This document shows, one piece after another, positions 51,262-60,800 of a stretch of 64,000 nt of DNA. A program made the translations under genes and the position numbers. The stretch is from Bryobacterales bacterium (GTDB lineage Bacteria; Acidobacteriota; Terriglobia; Bryobacterales; Bryobacteraceae): the NCBI GenBank assembly GCA_025463005.1, contig JAOAPR010000027.1:62001-126000 (forward strand). Direction: 5' to 3'. Below the pieces are notes generated by a model, which was not told where the DNA came from, searched no databases, and was given only the letters and a program-made list of their open reading frames with translations. Position 1 is the first letter of the stretch, and every line of letters begins with the position of its first letter.

Positions 51262-52563
51262 ATGCACAAATTGAGTTGGATGAGCGCTGCTGCGGTGCTG
51301 GCAGCCGCGGGCTGGATGGTGATCCAGGCTGCCGAAAAAGTCGATGCTAAAAGCCTGCGGACCGGGCAGGCGGCCTTCGCCGACGCAAAATCATTGACGC
51401 CCGGCACATTCCACAAGATCACTCCGGCCGATCTGCCCAAGCCCTTCGCGACGAAGTCCGCCACGAATTTTCCGAAAGTAGTTCCGCGGCCGGAAAAAGC
51501 CTGGCCTCAGGCCCCGGCAGGATTCAAGGTCGAGCTGTATGCGACCAATCTTGGGATAGCTCGCCAGATCCGGACCGCGCCCAACGGCGATGCGTTCATG
51601 GCTGACCAGAACGGCCAGATCGTGATCTTCCGGGGCGTTACCAAGGACGGAAAGGCAGAGCAAACGTCGGTTTTTGCCACCGGGCTGGAGCGGATTTTCG
51701 GTGTCAATTTTTATCCCAACGGAGCCAATCCGCAATGGGTGTATGTCAGCAATGAGAAGTCCGTGATGCGGTTCCCGTACAAGAATGGCGATCTGAAAGC
51801 CAGCGGGGCGGCGCAGACACTGGTCAGCGACCTCCCGAGCGGCGGGTATCACTTCACCCGCGACGTAGTTTTCTCAAAAGACGGGCGGAGCATGTACGTC
51901 GCCGTGGGCTCGGGCTCGAACATCGACGATCCGGATACGCATCCGACGGAGACCCATCGCGCCGACATTCTGGAGTACACGCCCGACGGAAAATTCGTGA
52001 AGGTGTATGCGTCGGGGATTCGGAATCCAGTGGGGCTGGCGGTGAATCCGGACACAGGCGAAGTGTGGTGCTCGGTGAACGAGCGGGATGAACTGGGCGA
52101 CAATCTGGTGCCGGATTATGTTTCGTCGGTGAAAGAGGGCGGCTTCTACGGCTGGCCCTTTTACTATATGGGCGGGAACCCCGATCCACGCCTGAATGGC
52201 GCGCATCCGGAGATGAAGAGCAAGGTGATCGTGCCAGACGTACTGATCCAGCCGCATAGCGCCTCGCTCGGCATCACGTTCTATACGGGCCCGCAGTTCC
52301 CGGCCGAATATCGCGGCGATCTGTTCGCGGCCGAGCACGGATCGTGGAACCGGTCGACATCGTCGGGGGGCGAGGTGATTCGCGTTCCGCTCGACAAGGG
52401 TAAAGCCAGTGGCGTGTACGAGGACTTCCTCACGGGATTCGTAACGCCGGAGGGCCAGGTTTGGGGCCGGCCGGTAGGGGTCGCGGTGATTAAGGATGGA
52501 TCGCTGCTGGTGACCGACGAAGGATCGAAGTCGATCTGGCGCGTGAGCTACACAGGCAAGTAA
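51262..52563 (+). CDS. PQQ-dependent sugar dehydrogenase (sorbosone/GSDH family)
   Basis: A 433-residue exported beta-propeller enzyme with signal MHKLSWMSAAAVLAAAGWMV cleaved near IQAAE. Propeller motifs include GVNFYPNGANPQWVYVSNEK, YHFTRDVVFSKDGRSMYVAV, IRNPVGLAVNPDTGEVWCSV and the C-terminal AEHGSWNRSTSSGGEVIRV and GRPVGVAVIKDGSLLVTDEG, as in soluble glucose/sorbosone dehydrogenases. These oxidise aldoses or aldehydes in the periplasm with PQQ and pass electrons to a cytochrome. GGGAGGAG lies directly ahead of the ATG. A cytochrome c gene is convergent, 47 bases away, and is a candidate electron acceptor. Confidence 0.9.
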   Translation: MHKLSWMSAAAVLAAAGWMVIQAAEKVDAKSLRTGQAAFADAKSLTPGTFHKITPADLPKPFATKSATNFPKVVPRPEKAWPQAPAGFKVELYATNLGIARQIRTAPNGDAFMADQNGQIVIFRGVTKDGKAEQTSVFATGLERIFGVNFYPNGANPQWVYVSNEKSVMRFPYKNGDLKASGAAQTLVSDLPSGGYHFTRDVVFSKDGRSMYVAVGSGSNIDDPDTHPTETHRADILEYTPDGKFVKVYASGIRNPVGLAVNPDTGEVWCSVNERDELGDNLVPDYVSSVKEGGFYGWPFYYMGGNPDPRLNGAHPEMKSKVIVPDVLIQPHSASLGITFYTGPQFPAEYRGDLFAAEHGSWNRSTSSGGEVIRVPLDKGKASGVYEDFLTGFVTPEGQVWGRPVGVAVIKDGSLLVTDEGSKSIWRVSYTGK

Positions 52564-52568
52564 CACCA

Positions 52569-52613
52569 GTAGGGCCGGTCTCCAGGCCGGCCGCTACCCC
52601 AGACCGGCCTCTA
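52569..52613. repeat. REP-like palindrome downstream of the PQQ dehydrogenase
   Basis: GGCCGGTCT-CC-AGGCCGGCC (52573-52592) forms a hairpin, and a second, inverted copy of its left arm (AGACCGGCC at 52601-52609, flanked by CTAC) extends the palindrome. The first 24 bases match the element in trpF at 20 positions. It fills the gap between two convergent genes and could act as a bidirectional transcript end. Confidence 0.7.
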
Positions 52614-53270
52614 CTTGGCCGGCAAGAGGGCGATCTTCGCGCCGGGTGGGATGCCGCGGATCATAGTGCGCGCCGGAAGATTCAAGGGCGTCCGGTACAG
52701 GAACGGATGCCCGAACTGCATCTTGTAATCCTGCAGCCAGAGTAAGGGCTCGATGGTGCCATCCGGAAGCTGGGCGGTGATCTGGAACGAGCCTTTCTCG
52801 GGAACATTCTCCGGCCAAAGTCCGTCCAACACAAACGCGCGGCTCAGTGCAAAGTCGCCGCTTGCGCTCAGTTCGCCTTTGGAATGATGGAAAGTCTCGG
52901 GCTCGAGCGACTTGGGCGGCGGCGGCAGGTCTTTCGGTTCACCCTCGGGCACGCCTCCATCGCTCCAACTTACGATCCGCTCCATCTCTTCGGGCGTCAG
53001 CGCCTGATCGTTCCGGAATTCGCCGAATCCTTTGATCGCGCCCCAAGGGGGCATGCGGCGACGAAGAGTCTCTTCCTTGATCGCGACGGCCCAGGGACGG
53101 GCTTCGCCGTAGGTCATCAGCGAGAACGCGGCACCGCCCGGGTGATGGCAGGAGGCGCAGTGATTGTTCACGATGCGGGAGATGTCCCGGGTCCAGGTAA
53201 TCGAGGTGGTGATGATGTCGTGCCCTTGCCCCGCGACGCAAGCGGCGAGTAGAAGAAGGCAACGCTTCAT
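52611..53270 (-). CDS. Exported monohaem cytochrome c-like protein
   Basis: A 219-residue protein with signal MKRCLLLLAACVAGQG and one c-type haem motif, NNHCASCHHPGGAAF, so haem is attached in the periplasm. The distal ligand is probably the Met in LRRRMPPWGA. QALTPEEMERIVSWSDGGVP is typical of small cytochromes found with planctomycete/acidobacterial oxidoreductases. The second half (ETFHHSKGELSASGDF, LWLQDYKMQFGHPFLYRTPL, RGIPPGAKIALLPAK) is a beta domain of unknown role. GAGG precedes ATG 53270 by 6 bases. The start is only 24 bases from the divergent tannase-like gene. Confidence 0.85.
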   Translation of the reverse strand: MKRCLLLLAACVAGQGHDIITTSITWTRDISRIVNNHCASCHHPGGAAFSLMTYGEARPWAVAIKEETLRRRMPPWGAIKGFGEFRNDQALTPEEMERIVSWSDGGVPEGEPKDLPPPPKSLEPETFHHSKGELSASGDFALSRAFVLDGLWPENVPEKGSFQITAQLPDGTIEPLLWLQDYKMQFGHPFLYRTPLNLPARTMIRGIPPGAKIALLPAK

Positions 53271-53294
53271 AACCATCCTCATTATAGGGATACA

Positions 53295-54797
53295 ATGACT
53301 CTCGATATGCGCATTAATATAACGGTGATTTTGGTGGCTATTGCATTTCCCGCGGCGGCCGCGACCTGCGAGAGCATGGCGCAGCTCACCTTGCAGAACA
53401 CGACTGTGACGGCCGCGCAATCGATTGCGGCTGGGGCTTTTACTCAGGGGAAACAGAACAACGTCTTCCGCGAGCTGCCGGCGTTTTGCCGTGTAGCCGC
53501 GACCGTCCGGCCGGTGGCCGATTCCGAGATCAAGATCGAGGTCTGGATGCCGGCGTCAGGATGGAACGGGAAATTTCGTGGGACGGGGAACGGCGGCCTG
53601 GGCGGGTCGATGAACTTCAACGGGATCGCCGCGGCTATGCGTGGCGGATACGCAGTGGCGGGGAATAACACCGGCCACGACGGCGGCGCCAGCCTGATGA
53701 TGGGGCATCCCGAGAAAATCCGCGACTTCGGCGAACGCGCCGGGCATGAGATGACCGTCAAAGCCAAGGCGATCGTGGAAGCGTTTTACAGCGATCGTCC
53801 GCGGCACTCGTATATGGTCGAGTGCGGAGGCGGCAGCATGGCGGCGATGAAAGCGGCGCAGCGTTTTCCCACGGATTACGATGGTCTGGTGGCGGGCGGC
53901 CTGGCCACCTACCTGACGCATCACGTGTTCGGGCAGATCTGGATCTGGCAGGCGACTCACAAGGATGCGGCGAGCGAAATTCCGCCCGAGAAGTATCCGG
54001 CCATTCACAACGCGGTGCTGGCGGCGTGCGACCGTCTGGACGCCGTTCAGGACGGCGTTCTGGAGGACCCCACGCGCTGCAAGTTCGATCCCAAGGTTCT
54101 GCAGTGCAAGACAGGTGACGGTCCGGCGTGCCTGACTGCTGCGCAGGTGGAAGCCGCACGGAAACTGTACACTCCCGCGACGAATCCGAGGACGAAGAAA
54201 GAGATCTTCGGGCCGTTATTCCCGGGCAGCGAGTTGCTGTGGGCGCAGTCGGCAGGTCCTGCGCCGGTATCGATCTCGTCGGATTTCTTCAAGTACTTCG
54301 CGTTCAAGGATCCGACTTGGGACCCGGCGAAGCGGCCTGTGAACTTCGATAGTGATTTGGCACTGGCGGATACGCCGGAGAACACTGTGATCAACGCGAA
54401 CGATCCTGATATCCGCAAATACGCGGAGCGGGGCGGGAAGCTGATCATTTACGGAGGCTGGAGCGATGCAGGGATTCCGCCGCGGTTGGCGGTGGACTAC
54501 TACAAGAGCGTGGTTGACAAGCTGGGCGCTCGCGCAGTGAAGGATTCGCTGCGGCTGTTCATGGTGCCGGGCATGGGGCACTGCAATGGCGGTGACGGGA
54601 CGGATACCTTCGACATGCTTAGCGCGATCGAGCAGTGGGTGGAACAAGGGAAGGCTCCGGATCGGATCGAAGCCTCGCGGGTGCGGGATGGGAAGACCGA
54701 CCGCACTCGCCCGCTGTGCCCGTATCCCCAGGTCGCGACCTATAAAGGATCGGGGAGCACCGACGAGGCGGCGAATTTCACGTGTTCTGTGCGCTGA
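53295..54797 (+). CDS. Tannase/feruloyl-esterase family protein lacking the catalytic Ser (paralogue 1)
   Basis: A 500-residue exported protein of the tannase/feruloyl-esterase family, alpha/beta hydrolases that split galloyl or feruloyl esters. Signal MRINITVILVAIAFPAAAAT (from Met5) precedes CESMAQLTLQNTTVTAA. The scaffold is complete: NNTGHDGGASLMMGHPEKI, FPTDYDGLVAG, the C-rich loop KFDPKVLQCKTGDGPACLTA, the acid GWSDAGIPPRLAVDYYKSV and the His in VPGMGHCNGGDG. The nucleophile motif is changed: relatives read NGCSxGGRQ, this one VECGGGSMA, so Gly178 stands where Ser should be. It may be a binding pseudoenzyme. Start alternatives are 53295 and 53307. Two intact paralogues lie at 54844 and 61519. 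Confidence 0.88.
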   Translation: MTLDMRINITVILVAIAFPAAAATCESMAQLTLQNTTVTAAQSIAAGAFTQGKQNNVFRELPAFCRVAATVRPVADSEIKIEVWMPASGWNGKFRGTGNGGLGGSMNFNGIAAAMRGGYAVAGNNTGHDGGASLMMGHPEKIRDFGERAGHEMTVKAKAIVEAFYSDRPRHSYMVECGGGSMAAMKAAQRFPTDYDGLVAGGLATYLTHHVFGQIWIWQATHKDAASEIPPEKYPAIHNAVLAACDRLDAVQDGVLEDPTRCKFDPKVLQCKTGDGPACLTAAQVEAARKLYTPATNPRTKKEIFGPLFPGSELLWAQSAGPAPVSISSDFFKYFAFKDPTWDPAKRPVNFDSDLALADTPENTVINANDPDIRKYAERGGKLIIYGGWSDAGIPPRLAVDYYKSVVDKLGARAVKDSLRLFMVPGMGHCNGGDGTDTFDMLSAIEQWVEQGKAPDRIEASRVRDGKTDRTRPLCPYPQVATYKGSGSTDEAANFTCSVR

Positions 54798-54843
54798 GAA
54801 CAAATTGGATATGATCGATATCCAGGTAAGGGAGGCCGTGTCC

Positions 54844-56349
54844 ATGTTGAAACTGGCAGCGCTGCTATTCGTGGCTTCTTATGCGATGGGCGCCTCATGT
54901 GAGAGCCTGAGCTCGCTTTCTATTCCGCACACCACGATCGTCGCGGAGTCGGTGGCCGCCGGAGGGTTCGCGCCGGCCGCGCCCGCGGGTGGAAAAGGCA
55001 AAGCAAAGGGCGGCGGCGAGGCCTTCGGAGAATTGCCCGCGTTCTGCCGTGTCCAGGTTACGTCCAAGCCCTCGCCCGACTCCGATATCAAGATCGAATA
55101 CTGGCTTCCGGTGAACGGTTGGAACGGAAACTTCGAGGCCAACGGAAACGGCGGCTGGAGCGGATCGATCACGCCCAATACGTTGGCGACCGGAATGCGG
55201 CGCGGCTATGCAGCGGCGATGACCGACACCGGCCATGACGGCGGCAGCGCCAGTTTCGCCATGGGACATCCGGAAAAAGTAGTCGATTTTGGATACAGGG
55301 CGGTGCATGAGATGGCGACCACCGGCAAAGCGCTGATCAAGGCATTTTACGGACGCGACGCGCGACATTCTTATTGGAATGGCTGCTCGGCGGGCGGGCG
55401 GCAGGGATTGATGGCGGCACAGCGGTATCCGGAAGATTTCGACGCGATCGTGGCCGGGGCTCCCGCTATCAATTTCACGGGTCGGGCGACCCAGGCCGTG
55501 TGGATCGGTCAGGCCACGCATAAGGACGAATCGAGCGCGCTGCCGCAGTCCAAGTTCGCGGTGATTCATGCAGCGGTGCTGGAAGCCTGCGATGCGCACG
55601 ACGGCGTGAAGGACGGCGTGCTCGAAGATCCCACCAAGTGCAAATTCGATCCCAAGGCGCTCGAATGCAAGGGTGCGGATGAACCTACCTGTTTGACCTC
55701 CGCACAGGTGGAGACGGTTCGGAAGATTTATTCGGACGTGGTCAATCCCCGGACCAAGAGCGTGATCTTCCAGGGACACGAACCGGGAAGCGAAAACGGG
55801 TGGACCACCATGGCGGGCGCTAACGTGTTCACCATCGCGACGGATACGTTCAAATACGCAGTGTTCGAGGACAACAATTGGGACTACAAGACGCTAAACT
55901 TCGATAGCGACATCGCTAAGACGGATCAGAAAGCCGGCAAGGTCATTAATGCGCTCGATCCGAATCTGAAGCCGTTCCTCGCCCGGGGCGGGAAGATTAT
56001 CCAGTATCACGGCTGGGCGGATCCGCAAATTTCTCCGCGCAGCAGCGTCGAATACTACAAGAGCGTCGCGGCGGCAATGGGCGGGGTTAGTAAGATCAGC
56101 GACAACTACCGGTTATTCATGGTTCCGGGCATGGCACACTGCGGCGGCGGCGACGGCACGGCGAACTTTGACATGCTGGCGGCGCTAGAGCAGTGGGTGG
56201 AACAGGGGAAAGCCCCCGACCGTATCGAAGCGTCGCGCGCGCGGAATGGGCAGACTGACCGGACGCGTCCACTGTGCGCGTATCCGCAAGTGGCGAGCTA
56301 TAAGGGGTCGGGAAGCACGGACGACACCGCAAACTTCGTTTGCAAATAG
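54844..56349 (+). CDS. Tannase/feruloyl-esterase family hydrolase (paralogue 2)
   Basis: A 501-residue exported esterase. Signal MLKLAALLFVASYAMGA precedes SCESLSSLSIPHTTIVAESV and a Gly/Lys-rich insert (GGKGKAKGGG). The catalytic machinery is intact: Ser182 in WNGCSAGGRQGLMAAQRYPE, the acid in GWADPQISPRSSVEYYKSV and the His in VPGMAHCGGGDG; a Cys next to Ser normally bridges to the one beside His. The Ca-binding-like loop DGVKDGVLEDPTKCKFDP is present. AAGGGAGG lies 8 bases ahead of ATG 54844; the gene follows paralogue 1 by 46 bases and may be cotranscribed. The likely substrates are galloyl or hydroxycinnamoyl esters. Confidence 0.93.
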   Translation: MLKLAALLFVASYAMGASCESLSSLSIPHTTIVAESVAAGGFAPAAPAGGKGKAKGGGEAFGELPAFCRVQVTSKPSPDSDIKIEYWLPVNGWNGNFEANGNGGWSGSITPNTLATGMRRGYAAAMTDTGHDGGSASFAMGHPEKVVDFGYRAVHEMATTGKALIKAFYGRDARHSYWNGCSAGGRQGLMAAQRYPEDFDAIVAGAPAINFTGRATQAVWIGQATHKDESSALPQSKFAVIHAAVLEACDAHDGVKDGVLEDPTKCKFDPKALECKGADEPTCLTSAQVETVRKIYSDVVNPRTKSVIFQGHEPGSENGWTTMAGANVFTIATDTFKYAVFEDNNWDYKTLNFDSDIAKTDQKAGKVINALDPNLKPFLARGGKIIQYHGWADPQISPRSSVEYYKSVAAAMGGVSKISDNYRLFMVPGMAHCGGGDGTANFDMLAALEQWVEQGKAPDRIEASRARNGQTDRTRPLCAYPQVASYKGSGSTDDTANFVCK

Positions 56350-56405
56350 TCATCACGGAACATCGGGGACAGCCAGCCAATTCCGGCGAACTGCTTCGGA
56401 CCGGG

Positions 56406-57695
56406 TCAGCTGTTCGTAATTCGAAATTGGAGGCAGTCCCCGACTTCAGGGCCGAACACGCGGTTCCGAATCGGCCCCAAGCGGGCATCCGCGCGGAGCG
56501 GATCCATTCGCGGGTCGACATCAAGGACAAACAGCGCGGCTGAATTTTCGTTGGCCGCTCGCTCCAATTCCAGGAAGGCTTCGTCCTTGCGGCCCAGTGC
56601 GTGGAGAAGCAGGCTCTGGAAATAGGCGTCTACGTATTCGGTGTCGCGAAGCTCTTCTAATTGCTGGAGGATGGCCACAGCTTCCGCGCGCCGGCCGCTG
56701 TTCGCCAGGCAGATCGCTTCCAGCGCCCGCAGCCACGGGAGATCGGGACAGAGAACAGTAGCCATGCGGTATTGCTTGAGAGCTTCCTCGGTATCGCCGG
56801 AGTACTCCAAAGCTTGCGCGTAAAGCGCGCGTCCCAAAGGCAGGTAGGGGTGCAATTCCAGGGCGTCGCGGGCGGCAATCAGAGCTGCGTCCAGTTCTCC
56901 GCGGAAGAAGCGGACGAAAACCTCAGAAGTGGGAAGCGGCACGGCCAGCGGGTCGATCGCGCGAACCTCTTCCACCTGTTCGAGAGCCTCATCCAGGCGT
57001 CCGGTGGCGGCGTAGAGCATGCTGAGGCGTATGTGTACGGGCACCCACTTGGGCTTCTCCCGGAGTGCCTGCAAGAGATCTGCCTCGGCCTCCGCGATTT
57101 TGTGTTCAAAGACGTGCAAGCCCTGGGCGCGGTCGGCGCGCAGATCCGGAGTCAGGCCGCTTAAGGCAACGGCGCGGCGGTGGGCCTGGAGAAAACCCTG
57201 GTACATCTGGCGGGCCGGCCGCATACCGTAGGTGCCCATCATCAAGTAGCTCAGGGAGGCTCCCTCGAACGCCCGAGGATCGTTGCTTTCGCGCGCCGCG
57301 CGCTGGAAATAACACAGCGCTCTCTCAAACCCTTCCCGCGTGCAGCGATTCCAGCAATGCCAGCCCTGCCGGACCAGATCGTCGGCGTGGGGAGTTTCCA
57401 GGCAGTAGCCGAGTCGAGGACGGTAGCTGATCCAGGGACCGCATTCGCCCAGGACCTTCTTTACTTCGCCGACCGTGACCGCTACGGTGTGCTTGGAAAC
57501 CAGGGTGCCGCTCCAAGCCGCTTGAATCATCTGCTCGTAGTTCACGTGCCGGCCGCTGTTTTGAACCAAAACATGCAGCACGTGAAACGCTTGGGGCCGG
57601 ACATCGATCTCTACGCCGTCTCGCAGCAGCCGCGACCGCGCGGCATCCAGGCAGAAGGGGCCAAACGGTATGGGTTCGACGGGGATTCTAACCAT
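56406..57695 (-). CDS. Winged-helix DNA-binding protein with TPR domain (CadC/HilA-like)
   Basis: A 429-residue protein. Residues 1-100 are an OmpR/PhoB-type winged helix without receiver: FGPFCLDAARSRLLRDGVEI, RPQAFHVLHVLVQNSGRHVN, YEQMIQAAWSGTLVSKHTVA and ISYRPRLGYCLE. From about 130 to the end are TPR-like repeats (REGFERALCYFQRAARESND, RLDEALEQVEEVRAIDPLAV). Such regulators sense protein or ligand partners through the TPR part. No membrane helix is present. It is divergent from the large TonB receptor with about 150 bases between starts, so it is a good candidate regulator of that gene and perhaps of the tannase genes. Confidence 0.88.
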   Translation of the reverse strand: MVRIPVEPIPFGPFCLDAARSRLLRDGVEIDVRPQAFHVLHVLVQNSGRHVNYEQMIQAAWSGTLVSKHTVAVTVGEVKKVLGECGPWISYRPRLGYCLETPHADDLVRQGWHCWNRCTREGFERALCYFQRAARESNDPRAFEGASLSYLMMGTYGMRPARQMYQGFLQAHRRAVALSGLTPDLRADRAQGLHVFEHKIAEAEADLLQALREKPKWVPVHIRLSMLYAATGRLDEALEQVEEVRAIDPLAVPLPTSEVFVRFFRGELDAALIAARDALELHPYLPLGRALYAQALEYSGDTEEALKQYRMATVLCPDLPWLRALEAICLANSGRRAEAVAILQQLEELRDTEYVDAYFQSLLLHALGRKDEAFLELERAANENSAALFVLDVDPRMDPLRADARLGPIRNRVFGPEVGDCLQFRITNS

Positions 57696-57847
57696 AACGA
57701 GCCTTAGATTTGACGCTATTTTGATTAGCGCCGGAAGCAGTCTAGCATACAATCGCGTCAGAGGCTAGCTGTGGGCATGCTCGGTCGCTCCGTACTCCGC
57801 TCCTGCTGTGCCCTTTCCGCCCACTACTCAAAAACGAAAGGGGATCT

Positions 57848-60800
57848 ATGAGATTCAGGAACTTGCTGCGTTCCTTGCTACCGATTGCGTTGGCGCTGAT
57901 TGTCGGAATCCCTTCCTTGCTGGCCCAATCGGCAGGGACAGGGGCGTTGACAGGGACCCTGACGGATCCTTCCGGCGGCACCATCCCGAACGCCACGGTT
58001 ACGTTGACCAACACCCAAACAAATCAGGTTCGTACTGCGACCACTGGACCGGACGGGAGTTACCGGTTCACCCTGATACCGCCTGGGATATATCGCGTTC
58101 GTTTTGCGGCGCCGGGTTTTAAAACCTCGGAAGTCTCCACGTTCAATGTGAACGTGACGGAGACACCGGTGCTGGACCGCACCATGGAAGTCGGCGCGCA
58201 AAGCGAGCAGGTGACCGTAGAAGCGGTCGTGGAAACCCTGCAGACCGCGACTTCCACGCTTGGTACGACGGTAGGGTCGCGGGTGGTCACCGCGCTGCCC
58301 TTGAGCAACCGCAACTACACGCAGATCATCGGCCTTTCGGCGGGTGTGAACGTGAGCGTGAACAACGCCACGGCATTCGGCAAGGCGACCCAGGATTTCA
58401 GCGTGAACGGCGGCGATCCCGGTCAGAACAATTATCAGATGGACGGAGTAGCCATCAACAATATCGCCAATAGTGGCAGCTCGAATGACTCGGGAATCTA
58501 CACCGGAATCGGCATTCCGAATCCGGATGCAATCCAGGAATTCAAGATTCAGACGTCAACGTACGATGCCAGCTATGGCCGCAATCCGGGCGCAAATGTG
58601 AACGTCGTCACCAAGTCCGGCACGAACCAGTTTCATGGTTCGCTCTTCGAGTTTTTCCGCAACGAAAAACTCAATGCGAATGACTTTTTCCAGAACCGCG
58701 ATGGCGGAGGGACGCGGCAGATCTTCAAACAGAATCAGTTCGGCGGAACTATAGGGGGTCCGATCAAGAAGGACAAGCTGTTCTTCTTCGGCAGCTACCA
58801 GGGAACCCGGCAACTGAACGGAGTAGCGACGCAAGGCTCAAACACGTCATTTCTCTATCCGCTCCCGCTAGGCGATCGCAGCGCCCCCGGATATCAGGCG
58901 GCTCTGGGCGCCGCCATGTGTCCGGCGAATCATCCGGGCGCGTCGGCCGCTCCCTATAACACCTTCTTGACAGGGATCGTTCCAGGCATCCAAGTCGCGT
59001 GTGACGGGTCCAATATCAACCCTGTGGCGCTGAAGGTGTTGCAGCTCAAGAACGCGGACGGCAGCTATTACATTCCCAGTTCACCGACTGGTGTATACGG
59101 ACCCCGCCGCTTCAGCATCCCCGCAAAATATTCGGAAGACCAGGCGCTGATCAATGCCGACTACGCGATCACCAGCAAACATACACTTCAAACGCGCTAC
59201 TTCTACACCAATAATCCCCAGACGCTGAATCTCTCGGGCGGCCTGCCGGGCACGCCGGCGAACCTCCAGTATTCGAATACCTATGCAGTCCTGAAGCTCA
59301 CCAGCGTGCTCAGCCCCACGTTCGTGAACGAAGCGCACGCATCGTTCCAGCGCAACTACCAACTGGGGCAAGATACGACACCCGGGTCACCGCAGCAGAT
59401 TGGACAGACGCCCATCATTCCTCAGATCACCGAGCTGCCTGTGACGGTGATATTTGGAGGACCCAGCCACGGCGGGTCGCTCTATCCATCCTACAGTCCC
59501 ACTAACCAGATCCAGCTCGGGGACCAGTTTGCATGGTCCGCGGGAAAGCACAATTTCCGAGCCGGCTTCGAATGGGAGCATACGCATTGGCCCATCGTAT
59601 TCCAAGGACTCGAGCGCGGATTTCTGTTCTTTGGGTCGTTCGCCGACTGGCTCATCGGCCGCGCTGGGTGCACCGATCCAAGCTGCAGCCCCGCAAATCC
59701 AGGGAACACGAACGGGGGCTTCGGCAACATCCTGCAGTGCCTGTTCTGCGTGCGCAGCGGCCCGGACGGCATCATTCACGGCTATCTGCTCTCGAACACG
59801 AACGCATTTTTCCAGGACGACTGGAAGGTGAACTCCAAATTGACCCTGAACCTGGGCGTCCGCTGGGAATACGATGGCACCTTCAGCGATAAGTATGGAA
59901 ACCTGACGAACTTCTGGGAAAGCCAGATCCGAACGGTGCCGATCCCGCCGACGGGTCCAACAACTTCCGGGCCCGGCCTGGTTGGATACGTGGTGCCGAA
60001 CAACTATCTGGACCACTATCCGCAGCCGCCGGCTGGTGTCCTGGTCTCGGACCGCAGGCTCCCGGTTAAGAGCGGGCCGCCGCTCACGAACTTCGGGCCA
60101 CGGATCGGATTCGCATATCAGATCACGAACAGGTTCGTCATGCGCGGAGGCGCGGGCATTTTCTACGATCGCGTAGCGGGTGACAGGTTCGTGCATGGAC
60201 TTGAACAAGGCTACCCCTACGCTGTAACGCTCGACTACGCGGGGCCTGGTCCGGCAACGGTTCCTTTCAGCCTGCAGAATCCCTACCCTTCGACTCCGGT
60301 AGGAACCTTCGCGTCCCGATGGGCGAACTTCCAGACGGGCACCACTTCCAATCTGAATACGCCTGCCATCACCGAAAATCTTCACACGCCCTTAATCCGG
60401 CAGTACAACCTGACATTCCAGTATGAGTTCGCACCCCGCTGGGTGGTGGAAATGGGCTACGTGGGATCGAGCGGAATCAATCTGGTCGACACGTACCACA
60501 CGATTAATACCCCAAGCCTGGCGAGTCCAAGTAATCCGGTCAATGGAATCACTGTTAATACAACCGGGAATGCGGCGCTTCGGGCGCCGATTCTGGGCTA
60601 TCAGCCTGCTGGATTCCAGGTGACGGCGTTCGATGGCATTTCCAACTTCAACAGCCTTCAAGTTACCGTCCGCAAGCAATTCTCCCGGGGATTCAGCATG
60701 CAGGCGGCCTACACCTGGAGCAAAGCTCTGAATAATTTGTCGGCCAACGCTGTAAACGCCACCGGCGCGAACAGCAACAACCCCTCTGATCTGGCTCAGC

